Of a stretch of DNA of 64,000 bases, positions 17,936 through 25,223 are shown piece after piece. The position numbers and the translations under genes are program-made. The stretch's first letter is position 1; every line of letters starts with the position of its first letter. Source of the DNA: Chitinophaga pinensis (GTDB taxonomy: Bacteria > Bacteroidota > Bacteroidia > Chitinophagales > Chitinophagaceae). Location: NCBI RefSeq assembly GCF_007896845.1, contig NZ_VOHS01000003.1:124001-188000 (forward strand), given 5' to 3'. The notes below the pieces were generated by a model, which saw nothing but the letters and a program-made list of their open reading frames with translations, did no database searches and had not been told where the DNA came from.

Positions 17936-17966
17936 AAAAGTCCGGCTCCGTCCGGACTTTTTTATA
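17936..17966 (+). terminator. Terminator after the DUF4783 gene
   Basis: AAAAGTCCGG / CCGGACTTTT is a perfect 10-bp stem with a 6-nt loop, followed by TTTATA. Confidence 0.8.
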
Positions 17967-18032
17967 TTCGGGGGATTCTGAGCCAGCCTCCTTTCTGAAA
18001 TTGGCTTACTTTCGTTCTTTCAAACCGATAGT

Positions 18033-18878
18033 ATGTTACAGGAACCAGCATTAACTGAGCTTATTCGCAACGCACTGGCAGAAGATATAGGAGATGGTGA
18101 CCATTCCACTTTGGCATGTATTCCAGCTGACGCCAGAGGTGGCGCCAGATTGAAAATAAAAGAAGATGGTGTACTGGCAGGGATGGAAGTGGCGGAAGCT
18201 GTTTTCCGGATTCTGGACAGCAATTCCATTTTTCGGCCATTTAAGAAAGATGGCGATGTCATGAAATCGGGAGAGCTTGCATTTGAAGTGGAAGCATCTA
18301 TCCATACTTTATTGATGGGAGAACGCCTGGTACTGAACTGTATGCAGAGAATGAGTGGCATTGCTACGCTTACCCGCAGTTTCGTGGACGTTTTAAAAGG
18401 ATATCATACCCGCTTGCTGGATACCCGTAAAACCACTCCTAATTTCCGCCTGCTTGAAAAAGAAGCTGTACGTATCGGTGGTGGTGTTAATCACCGCATG
18501 GGTCTCTATGATATGGTCATGCTGAAAGATAATCACATCGATTTTGCCGGAGGCATCACCGCTGCCGTTACCAAAACAGTGGCATACCTGCAACAACGAC
18601 AATTGCCGTTGCAAATAGAAGTAGAAACGCGTAACCTGGAGGATGTGAAAGAAGTGCTGGCTGTCGGACAGATACACCGTATCATGCTGGACAACTTCTC
18701 TCCTGCCCTGCTCAGTGAAGCATTGGCACTTATAGATGGACGGTACGAAACAGAAGCATCTGGTGGTATCAATCTCGATACGCTGGAAGCATATGCCAAA
18801 ACAGGGGTTGATTACGTATCAGCCGGAGCCGTGATCCATCACGCAGTCAGTCTTGATCTTAGTTTAAAAGCAATATAA
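18033..18878 (+). CDS. nadC: Nicotinate-nucleotide pyrophosphorylase (carboxylating)
   Basis: Quinolinate phosphoribosyltransferase makes nicotinate mononucleotide from quinolinate and PRPP in de novo NAD synthesis. The 281-residue product has the expected N-terminal domain (EDIGDGDHSTLACIP, about 17-31) and the alpha/beta barrel with LNCMQRMSGIAT, LDTRKTTPNFR, GGGVNHRMGLYDMVMLKDNH, VETRNLEDV and the C-terminal EASGGINLDTLEAYAKTGVD. A near-consensus box TACTTTCG lies at 18007-18014. It is followed 11 nt later by the lipid kinase gene, so the two are probably co-transcribed. Confidence 0.95.
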   Translation: MLQEPALTELIRNALAEDIGDGDHSTLACIPADARGGARLKIKEDGVLAGMEVAEAVFRILDSNSIFRPFKKDGDVMKSGELAFEVEASIHTLLMGERLVLNCMQRMSGIATLTRSFVDVLKGYHTRLLDTRKTTPNFRLLEKEAVRIGGGVNHRMGLYDMVMLKDNHIDFAGGITAAVTKTVAYLQQRQLPLQIEVETRNLEDVKEVLAVGQIHRIMLDNFSPALLSEALALIDGRYETEASGGINLDTLEAYAKTGVDYVSAGAVIHHAVSLDLSLKAI

Positions 18879-18889
18879 TATCCCTAACG

Positions 18890-19774
18890 TTGAGAAAGAT
18901 TCTATTCATCATCAACCGTAAAGCCGGCACAGACAGAGAAAAACGCCTTGAGGGTATCATCAGAAAATATCTGACCCCAAAAGCATTTTCAGTAGAAGTG
19001 ACTCACCTCGAATATCTGGGTCATGGTACAGATCTGGCGAAAGCAGCGGTAGCAAATGGAACTGATACAGTAGTGGCAGTAGGTGGAGATGGCTCCATCA
19101 ACGAAATTGCGCAGGGATTGGTAGGAACTACAACTGCACTGGCAATTATTCCGCTGGGAAGCGGGAATGGTCTCGCCAGAGCACTGAAAATACCATTGAA
19201 AGTTTCACGCGCACTGGAAGTGATCGCTGACGGAAAAAGAAAGGCAATTGATGTTGGTTATGCCAACGAACACCTGTTCCTCAGCAACGCCGGTGTCGGA
19301 TTTGATGCACTTGTCGCAGATCAGTTCAGACATAAAACCAAACGCGGTCTCTGGGGATACGCAAAACTCGTATTCCAGAGCTTCAGCAGTTATAAAGGGC
19401 CGTCCTACGAAATAAATGTGGATGGTAAAACGATGCAGGAACGTGCGTTTCTGCTCACCGTCGCCAATGGTAACCAGTTTGGTTATGAGTTCAAACTCGC
19501 TCCTGACGCAAATGTATTTGACGGGAAACTGGACCTTTGTGTGGTGCCACCGATCAAGTTAGTAGGTCTTATTCCTGTCGGATTTTATTCGCTGATGGGG
19601 AATATCGATAAGACACGCTATATGCAACACTTTACCGGAGAGACGATCGTTGTTAAAAGTAATGACCTTGTGCATCTGCAGGTAGATGGTGATGCCGTAC
19701 CGCTGAAAGAAAATGGTAAAGTCGCATTCCGTATACATCCTGGTGCGTTGCAGGTAATCGTTAACCGTTCTTAA
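18890..19774 (+). CDS. Diacylglycerol/lipid kinase family protein (YegS-like)
   Basis: A 294-residue soluble kinase of the DAGK_cat superfamily, expected to phosphorylate a lipid alcohol at the membrane face. The nucleotide-binding signature VVAVGGDGSINEIAQGL (GGDGS at 65-69) and PLGSGNGLARAL are intact; the C-terminal beta-sandwich includes ANGNQFGYEFKLAPDAN and LVHLQVDGDAVPL. Substrate cannot be read from sequence. It uses a TTG start (18890), which gives the normal MRKILFIINRKAG opening; no ATG lies nearby. It follows nadC by 11 nt and precedes the SUI1-like gene by 10 nt. Confidence 0.87.
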   Translation: MRKILFIINRKAGTDREKRLEGIIRKYLTPKAFSVEVTHLEYLGHGTDLAKAAVANGTDTVVAVGGDGSINEIAQGLVGTTTALAIIPLGSGNGLARALKIPLKVSRALEVIADGKRKAIDVGYANEHLFLSNAGVGFDALVADQFRHKTKRGLWGYAKLVFQSFSSYKGPSYEINVDGKTMQERAFLLTVANGNQFGYEFKLAPDANVFDGKLDLCVVPPIKLVGLIPVGFYSLMGNIDKTRYMQHFTGETIVVKSNDLVHLQVDGDAVPLKENGKVAFRIHPGALQVIVNRS

Positions 19775-19784
19775 ACTTATTGTT

Positions 19785-20117
19785 ATGTCGAAGAAAAAAA
19801 ACAATACAGGTGGTATTGTGTATTCCACCAATCCTGATTTCAGACAAGATAGCGATGAACCGGAAGCGGTGGAGACGCTGCCGCCGGCTCAGCAACAGTT
19901 GCGGGTGAAATTGGATACGAAGCAGAGGGCGGGGAAAGTAGTGACGCTGGTGGATGGATTCGTTGGCGCTGAGGAAGATCTGGAGAAGCTGGGGAAGGAG
20001 TTGAAGACGAAGTGCGGTACGGGTGGTAGTGCGAAAGATGGTCAGATACTGATACAGGGGGATTATAAGGAGAAGGTGGTGAAGTGGTTGCAGGATTGGG
20101 GGTATAAGGCGAAGTAG
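19785..20117 (+). CDS. SUI1/eIF1-like translation factor (YciH family)
   Basis: A 110-residue protein whose C-terminal 70 residues form the SUI1 fold: VKLDTKQRAGKVVTLVDGF, then LEKLGKELKTKCGTGGSAKD and GQILIQGDYKEKVVKWLQDW. The K-x-x-x-G-G-x-x-K-D motif is the conserved RNA-binding loop of eIF1/YciH. Bacterial members are thought to influence start-site fidelity, but their role is not well fixed. The N-terminal 35 residues are a flexible linker. It ends the nadC-kinase-SUI1 run and is followed by a terminator. Confidence 0.88.
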   Translation: MSKKKNNTGGIVYSTNPDFRQDSDEPEAVETLPPAQQQLRVKLDTKQRAGKVVTLVDGFVGAEEDLEKLGKELKTKCGTGGSAKDGQILIQGDYKEKVVKWLQDWGYKAK

Positions 20118-20139
20118 GATTTGAAAAATTTTTGATACG

Positions 20140-20175
20140 GTCCGGATGGTTTTAGTACTGTCCGGGCTTTTTTTT
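20140..20175 (+). terminator. Probable terminator after the SUI1-like gene
   Basis: GTCCGGAT pairs with GTCCGGGC (8 bp including three G-U pairs) across a 12-nt loop and is followed by eight or more T residues. Confidence 0.6.
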
Positions 20176-20566
20176 GGTTTTTTTTGGCAGCCAACAAATA
20201 ATTGTGGGATGTTGAAAGTGTGCCGGGCTGCTGACGGCAAAGGCAGTATGGGCTGGCAGGCTGTAGTTCTTTGAAGTTCCTTGCTATGGGGCTTTGTTTT
20301 GGAGATTTGGGCAGTGGGGGTGGATGAAACCCCTGTTGCATAGGCCGGGCATACTTCAAACAACTAAGGCCAGCCAGCTCCATCTGCCATTGCCTGTACC
20401 TTGCGGCGGCCAATTATAATATTGAATGCTGTTGGTAACTGGTGGAGAACGGAACGACCTGATTGGTGAGATCGGGGCGTTGGTAAAAAGTTGTTGTTAC
20501 TGTTCTGTGAGTTTTCTTGTTATTTATGCTGTGTATTTTCTCTGTACTGTGCATATGTACTTCGCA
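20176..20566. other. Non-coding stretch, possible interspersed element
   Basis: About 390 nt with no convincing gene. It contains a GGGGT/ACCCC hairpin (20317-20321 with 20329-20333) and several GGCAG/GGCTG-rich words. Open frames exist on both strands but with atypical Cys/Pro/Gln/Ser composition and no family. I suspect a repeated genomic element but cannot test copy number here. Confidence 0.3.
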
Positions 20567-20848
20567 CTTCTCTCTTCTCCTTTTTTTACTATTTGTCTTA
20601 CCTTTTATTTTGGCTTAGATTTTCTCCTCTTGTCCTTGTGTTCATTGTACTTTAATTTGTCTTCTCTCCTCTCCTTTCCTACTATTCGTCTTACTTCTAC
20701 TTTGGGCTTAGATCTTCTCCTCTTTGCTATTGTCTTCTTTGAACTTTAATTTGTCTTCTCTCTTTTCCTTTTCTTACTATTCGTCTTAGTTCTTCTTTTG
20801 GCTTCGATCTTCCCTATTTGCTCATTGTCTTTCTTTATCCTCCTCTGT
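20567..20848. repeat. Three tandem 94-nt pyrimidine-rich repeats
   Basis: Units at 20567-20660, 20661-20754 and 20755-about 20848 align with a 94-nt period. Each begins CTTCTCTC, carries ACTATT(T/C)GTCTTA about 20 nt in, then TTTGGCTTAGAT or a close variant, then TTGTCTT-like words; the first two end in TTTAATTTGT. The + strand is almost purine-free, so a minus-strand transcript (for example 3' of the AraC gene) would be purine-rich. The copies are diverged, with several substitutions and one-base indels. Confidence 0.75.
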
Positions 20849-20934
20849 CGTTTTCCTTTATTTTAAGGCAAGGTGTTCGCTTTTGCTGAGTCCTGCTGTT
20901 CAATTCCTGATTTGCAGCAGTTTTTGCTTCAGGT

Positions 20935-21879
20935 TTATAGCATCCTGAATGTATGCGGCGTATGTCCTGTCTGGCTTTTGAAGAAATGGGAGAAGTTTGC
21001 CGGCTCCTCGAATCCCAGAGAGTGAGCGATGGCGGAAATAGGCCAATCGGTGTGCATCAGCAACAGGCGGGCTTCCAGAAGGATACGCTGGCGGATGTGC
21101 TCACTGGTAGTACGTCCTGTGACCCGTTTGACGGTAGCATTCAGGTGGTTGGGATGTACGTTTAGAGTAAGGGCGAAGTCACTGGCAGTTTTAAGATGAA
21201 TCTGCTCCTGTTCGGATGTGATCGGGAACTGTCTTTCAAGAGTATCGGTGAAGCGTTCTGCCAATAATTGGGCAGTGGTCAGAGAGCGCTGTGGTATTAT
21301 TTGCGGGGTCGCAACCCTTTTGGCTTCCAGCAGTAAGAGCTGCAGGTAGATAAGGATGGCTTCCTGACGGTAAGGATTGCAGTCTTTGCTTTCTTTCAGG
21401 AGATGACCAAACAATTGTAGCATGTAGTCCGTCTGTTGTTCCGTCAGGTTGATCACCGGATTGGCGCCTACCTGAAAAAGCGGATGGTGTAATAGCTCAT
21501 CGCGGGAATGACGCTGCATTTCAAACAGATTCTCCGTGAACCGGCAATAGTAACCATCCTGCTCACCTTTCGGTTCCCAGAGTTTTGGTTCAAGCGGATT
21601 GATGAAGACAATTGCAGGCGCCTTGATTACGTAAGTACGTTGACCCAAAGTCATGATACCACCACCTTGCGTCATCAGTGTGATTTTGTAATAATCTCTT
21701 CTGCTGGCAGAGATATATTCCCGGCAGGGATTGGTGGAACGGGAGTGAATGGAGAAATTACTCTTGGCCGGCACCTTTGGCAAGTTCTCCTGATCAACGC
21801 TTACCTGTGAAAAGTCTTCGCTCAGCGTCAGCTTTTTGCGAGGAACAGTTCTGCTATTCTTACTGTTTATGGAGGACAT
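20935..21879 (-). CDS. AraC family transcriptional regulator
   Basis: A 314-residue DNA-binding regulator. The N-terminal part (about 40-180) looks like an AraC-type cupin ligand domain: YYKITLMTQGGGIMTLGQRTY, then AIVFINPLEPKLWEP. The C-terminal 100 residues carry the double helix-turn-helix: ASDFALTLNVHPNHLNATVKRVTG for the first helix pair and WPISAIAHSLGFEEPANFSHFFKSQTGHTP for the second, the family hallmark. The inducer and targets are unknown; the divergent neighbour is a GT39-like transferase. The frame ends beside the pyrimidine-rich repeats, which would form its 3' region. Confidence 0.9.
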   Translation of the reverse strand: MSSINSKNSRTVPRKKLTLSEDFSQVSVDQENLPKVPAKSNFSIHSRSTNPCREYISASRRDYYKITLMTQGGGIMTLGQRTYVIKAPAIVFINPLEPKLWEPKGEQDGYYCRFTENLFEMQRHSRDELLHHPLFQVGANPVINLTEQQTDYMLQLFGHLLKESKDCNPYRQEAILIYLQLLLLEAKRVATPQIIPQRSLTTAQLLAERFTDTLERQFPITSEQEQIHLKTASDFALTLNVHPNHLNATVKRVTGRTTSEHIRQRILLEARLLLMHTDWPISAIAHSLGFEEPANFSHFFKSQTGHTPHTFRML

Positions 21880-22162
21880 ATAGTAAAGTTACTCAAAAGC
21901 GGATTGCTAATCATATGCTAATCAAATCGTGTCCATTAAAGCAAGGACGTGCGGGACAATAACAGTTTGGGTGGTCGTTCCGTTGTTTGAAAGGATCTTT
22001 GTTTGTATCAATGTTGCAAATTTAGTTTTGATAAATTAACAAATATTTCACAACTTGAGGTCAACCTTTATCAACCAAAATCTTGTTTTCATCAACTGGT
22101 CTTTTTGATGAACTGCCTATTTAACCAACTATCTGCTGCAGTAATACAAGATTCTTTATATC
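21880..22162 (+). other. Leader region between the AraC and GT39 genes
   Basis: This 280-nt spacer holds a two-box promoter on the + strand (22002-22030) and a hairpin TTCATCAA/TTGATGAA (22088-22095 with 22105-22112). A 70-codon frame here has unusual composition and would run into the terminator stem, so I do not call it a gene. Confidence 0.4.
22002..22030 (+). promoter_or_regulatory. Two-box Bacteroidota promoter (TTTG-N17-TAGTTTTG)
   Basis: TTTG at 22002-22005 and TAGTTTTG at 22023-22030 are 17 nt apart, a good match to the TTG-N17-23-TAnnTTTG consensus. The predicted RNA starts near 22037 and would meet a strong terminator at 22163-22227 before the next gene. Confidence 0.5.
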
Positions 22163-22227
22163 GGGCTACATGTTATCAATTCCATACCTATGGCTGTAGT
22201 AATGATGACATGTAGCCCTTTCTTTTT
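22163..22227 (+). terminator. Strong hairpin terminator with no gene in front of it
   Basis: GGGCTACATGTTATCA (22163-22178) pairs with TGATGACATGTAGCCC (22203-22218), a 16-bp stem with one G-U, and TTTCTTTTT follows. The loop contains a smaller CCATA/TATGG hairpin. No + strand gene lies upstream, so it ends either a small RNA or an attenuated leader of the GT39-like gene 25 nt downstream. Confidence 0.7.
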
Positions 22228-22251
22228 CACTTTTTTTCATTGATATATCGA

Positions 22252-23784
22252 ATGTCCGGACGGCCTTATCTGTTACTGATCTTCTTTCTCCTTTTCAAAC
22301 TGACATTTAACTATTGGGCTATTTATGCTGGTTACGACCTGCATAGGGATGAATACCTGCATCTGGATCAGGCAAACCACCTCGCTGCAGGCTATCTGTC
22401 TGTACCGCCGTTTACGGCCTTTATTTCACTGCTTATTAAAGGACTGGGTGGTGGTATGCATTGGGTGCGTTTCTTCCCTGCTCTGTTTGGTGCATTGACA
22501 ATGTTGATAGTATGGAAAACGGTGGAATTGCTGAAGGGGGGATGGTACGCACAACTAATCGCCGGACTCTTATTCCTGTGCTCTGCTTTGTCGCGGATAA
22601 ATACCCTGTTTCAGCCCAATAGTGCAGATATCCTGTTCTGGACATTAATGCTTTATCTGTTGATGCGATACGTGAAAGAGGGGAACTCAAGGCTGCTCTT
22701 ATGGCTTGGACTGACTACAGGTATCGCCTTCCTGAATAAATACAATGTATTATTTCTGGTTGCTGGTCTGCTGCCCGCTTTACTGATCTCTTCACAACGA
22801 AAAATATTCCTCGATAAATACCTGTATGGTGGTCTGCTGATCGCTTTTCTGCTGGCATTACCTAATGTGATCTGGCAGATACAGAACGGTATGCCGGTAA
22901 TACATCATATGCATGAACTGGCTGAGACGCAGTTGGTAAATGTGGAGCGGATGGGGTTTGTGAAAGACCAACTGGGTATTTTTCTGATAGGCACCCTGAT
23001 CTGGCTTGCCGGCTTGCTTGCATTGATCTGGTATCCCTCTTTCTATCCCTACCGTTTTATTGGCTGGACTTTTCTGCTGGTAATGGCCTTGTTCATCTAT
23101 CTGAAGGCAAAAGGGTATTACGCATATGGTATTTATCCCGTGTTACTGGCTTTTGGGGGCGTATATTGGGAGCGGCTTTTGTCAAAAGGAGGATTAAGAT
23201 ACCTGCGGCCGGTATGGGTTGTGCTGATCATATTTCCCATGGCATGGCTATTCCGGCTGATATTTCCTGTACTGTCTCCTCAGCAATTGCATGCAGCTAT
23301 GACACCGCTCAAACGTGAAATCTTCTGCAGATGGGAGGATGGCAAATTGCATGAACTGCCACAGGATTTTGCTGATATGCGGGGTTGGCGCGATTTGTCA
23401 GACCTTGCAGTGAAGGCTTATCAACAGGTGCCTGACAGCGAGCGCAAAAATACCCTGATCCTCTGTGATAACTATGGTCAGGCAGGCGCTATTAACTACT
23501 ATGCGGGGAAGACACTTAGTCCGGCGATCACTTTTAGTGCTGACTATCTATTCTGGTTTCCCAAAATGGACAGCCTGCATTATCTGATCGTGGTAGGAGA
23601 CGAACCCATGAAATATGTCCGGAAATACACGTCCGGGTACACTAAAACCGGACAGATCAATTACGTTCTGGCAAGAGAATACGGTACCGGGGTATATCTC
23701 GCAGAGGGAATTTTATCTGATTTTTCCGCAAAATTGCAGAAGTGGCAGTTGGAAGAACAGGCTCGTTTAAGGGCGTGGAAATAA
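22252..23784 (+). CDS. ArnT/PMT-like glycosyltransferase family 39 membrane protein
   Basis: A 510-residue multi-pass membrane protein, with about ten to twelve hydrophobic helices in the first 370 residues and a soluble C-terminal part. Near the N-terminus it has GYDLHRDEYLHLDQANHLAAGY, the acidic first-loop motif (Asp-Glu) of lipid-phosphate-sugar-using GT-C transferases, followed by VPPFTAFI. Such enzymes move a sugar from a polyprenyl carrier to lipid or protein on the periplasmic face; donor and acceptor are unknown. Start placed at ATG 22252; a TTG four codons earlier is possible. It converges with birA with 1 nt between stops. Confidence 0.83.
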   Translation: MSGRPYLLLIFFLLFKLTFNYWAIYAGYDLHRDEYLHLDQANHLAAGYLSVPPFTAFISLLIKGLGGGMHWVRFFPALFGALTMLIVWKTVELLKGGWYAQLIAGLLFLCSALSRINTLFQPNSADILFWTLMLYLLMRYVKEGNSRLLLWLGLTTGIAFLNKYNVLFLVAGLLPALLISSQRKIFLDKYLYGGLLIAFLLALPNVIWQIQNGMPVIHHMHELAETQLVNVERMGFVKDQLGIFLIGTLIWLAGLLALIWYPSFYPYRFIGWTFLLVMALFIYLKAKGYYAYGIYPVLLAFGGVYWERLLSKGGLRYLRPVWVVLIIFPMAWLFRLIFPVLSPQQLHAAMTPLKREIFCRWEDGKLHELPQDFADMRGWRDLSDLAVKAYQQVPDSERKNTLILCDNYGQAGAINYYAGKTLSPAITFSADYLFWFPKMDSLHYLIVVGDEPMKYVRKYTSGYTKTGQINYVLAREYGTGVYLAEGILSDFSAKLQKWQLEEQARLRAWK

Positions 23785-23785
23785 G

Positions 23786-24529
23786 CTATTTTACGATAAC
23801 AAACTCTACTTCGCCAAAGCCCAGCTCCAGGATCTCTCCGTCCTTTTCCAGACATAATTTTCCATCAGGAAGCACGTCGCGGATAATACCTTCAAATAAC
23901 TCTCCGTTCATGCGGTAGGTGCCGGCTTTATTGAACCGGAACAGCTTGCTCTTGTACTCTTCCAGCAGGGTGTTGTAATGAGCAGGATGAAGTAGTTGCA
24001 TTCTTTCTTCGAGACAGGCGCAGAGGGTGCGTGTCAGTTCAATCGGATCCCAGTCTTTTCCGGTGATCTGCTTGAGGGATACGGGATTGGTGAGATGTGG
24101 CGGAAAGGTAGTCTGATTGAGATTAACCCCTATCCCCATGATGGCATATTGCCATGTAGTGCCACGTAAGACATTTTCGATCAGGATGCCACCTGCCTTT
24201 CTGTCACGCCAATAAAGATCATTGCTCCACTTAATTGCCGTCTCATCACCAGCATATTTACTAAACCAGTCATGTGCGCTAAGAGATATTACAACACTGA
24301 GCATGAACTGTCTGGAAAGGGGCAGCATGCCGGGTTGCAGGGCAATAGAGAGCATGAGATTTTCTCCTGGAGGGGAAGACCATTGTTTGCCACGTTGTCC
24401 TTTTCCGGCTGTTTGCTCCATGGCAAACCACGCTGTACCGGGTGTCACCTGGCCGGTATTTACCTGCTCCATGGCATAGTTATTGGTGCTGTCTACTGTG
24501 TCTAAAATATATAATGGCTGTCCGATCAC
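23786..24529 (-). CDS. birA: Biotin--[acetyl-CoA-carboxylase] ligase
   Basis: Activates biotin to biotinyl-AMP and attaches it to the carrier lysine of acetyl-CoA carboxylase. The 247-residue product is the short, HTH-lacking form, so it is an enzyme only and not a repressor. Landmarks are LDTVDSTNNYA (about 9-19), the biotin-binding loop AGKGQRGKQWSSPPGENLMLSI (here GKGQRG instead of GRGRRG), KWSNDLYWRDRKAGGILIE and GIGVNLNQ. The C-terminal domain ends with a short beta barrel (EGIIRDVLPDGKLCLEKDG). It converges with the GT39 gene and stands alone on its strand. Confidence 0.93.
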   Translation of the reverse strand: MIGQPLYILDTVDSTNNYAMEQVNTGQVTPGTAWFAMEQTAGKGQRGKQWSSPPGENLMLSIALQPGMLPLSRQFMLSVVISLSAHDWFSKYAGDETAIKWSNDLYWRDRKAGGILIENVLRGTTWQYAIMGIGVNLNQTTFPPHLTNPVSLKQITGKDWDPIELTRTLCACLEERMQLLHPAHYNTLLEEYKSKLFRFNKAGTYRMNGELFEGIIRDVLPDGKLCLEKDGEILELGFGEVEFVIVK

Positions 24530-24725
24530 TTGAAAATTCTTTTCTGATTTGTTTTGATAGCAAAGTAAATCATTTTATCTTTTTCTTAACAGTCGGTCAG
24601 ACGCTGGCATTAGAGCATGGGTATTAGACAAGTGTATGATTTATAGGCGATAAAGTACTGTACATCATTGATTATTGCACATTGTAACAATATCATATTC
24701 CGGCGTTTATTTGCTCCTTCTTTAG

Positions 24726-24733
24726 TAATTTTG
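24726..24733 (+). promoter_or_regulatory. -7 box (TAATTTTG) of the rsfS-ftsH unit
   Basis: TAATTTTG lies 36 nt upstream of the rsfS start. The nearest TTG upstream (24711) is too close to serve as a -33 box. Confidence 0.45.
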
Positions 24734-24769
24734 ACAATTAAAGATTATTTTTAACCAAAAGAGATTTTA

Positions 24770-25177
24770 TTGGCACCCTTAACCGTTCTGAGTACGAGAA
24801 AGAAAGCGTTAACGCGCTTGAGTAGAGAAAGCGAGATTTTTTCCACCATCATCAAGGCCATCCAGGAAAAAAAGGGAGAAAATATTGTTTCTCTGGATCT
24901 GCGCCAGATTCCTGAAGCTGTGGCTGATTTCTTTGTTATATGTGAGGCTAACTCCAACACACAGGTTAGGGCGATAGCCGATTACGTGGAAGACCAGGTG
25001 TCGAAACACATCGGCGAAGAGCCTTATAAACATGAGGGTTTTACCGCGCAACAATGGATACTGGTAGATTATGTGAATGTTGTGGTGCATGTATTCCAAC
25101 CTGAGGCCAGGCAGTTTTACAGCCTGGAGGATATGTGGAGTGATGCAGAACGAATGGAGCATAATGATACGAACTAA
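24770..25177 (+). CDS. rsfS: Ribosome silencing factor RsfS (Iojap/YbeB)
   Basis: RsfS binds ribosomal protein uL14 and blocks subunit joining when nutrients are short. The 135-residue protein carries the Iojap fold: IIKAIQEKKGENIVSLDLR, ADFFVICEANSNTQVRAIADYVED and VNVVVHVFQPEARQFYSLEDMWSDA, all characteristic. It begins at TTG (24770); no ATG is available before the conserved region. It is followed 46 nt later by ftsH on the same strand, a neighbour pair I know from other Bacteroidota. Confidence 0.92.
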   Translation: MAPLTVLSTRKKALTRLSRESEIFSTIIKAIQEKKGENIVSLDLRQIPEAVADFFVICEANSNTQVRAIADYVEDQVSKHIGEEPYKHEGFTAQQWILVDYVNVVVHVFQPEARQFYSLEDMWSDAERMEHNDTN

Positions 25178-25223
25178 TAACTTTTAACTATTACAGACAT
25201 CCTTAAAAAAGGATCGTAAGATT

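Noticed and set aside
19761..20363. 200-codon minus-strand frame
   Set aside because: It covers the SUI1-like gene on the other strand and an odd spacer; no start signal and implausible composition.
20426..20749. 107-codon + strand frame
   Set aside because: It runs across the pyrimidine-rich tandem repeats, so its Leu/Phe/Ser-rich peptide is a product of base composition.
22003..22215. 70-codon + strand frame in the GT39 leader
   Set aside because: It begins inside the promoter and ends within the terminator stem; peptide is Cys-rich with no family. The RNA explanation fits better.
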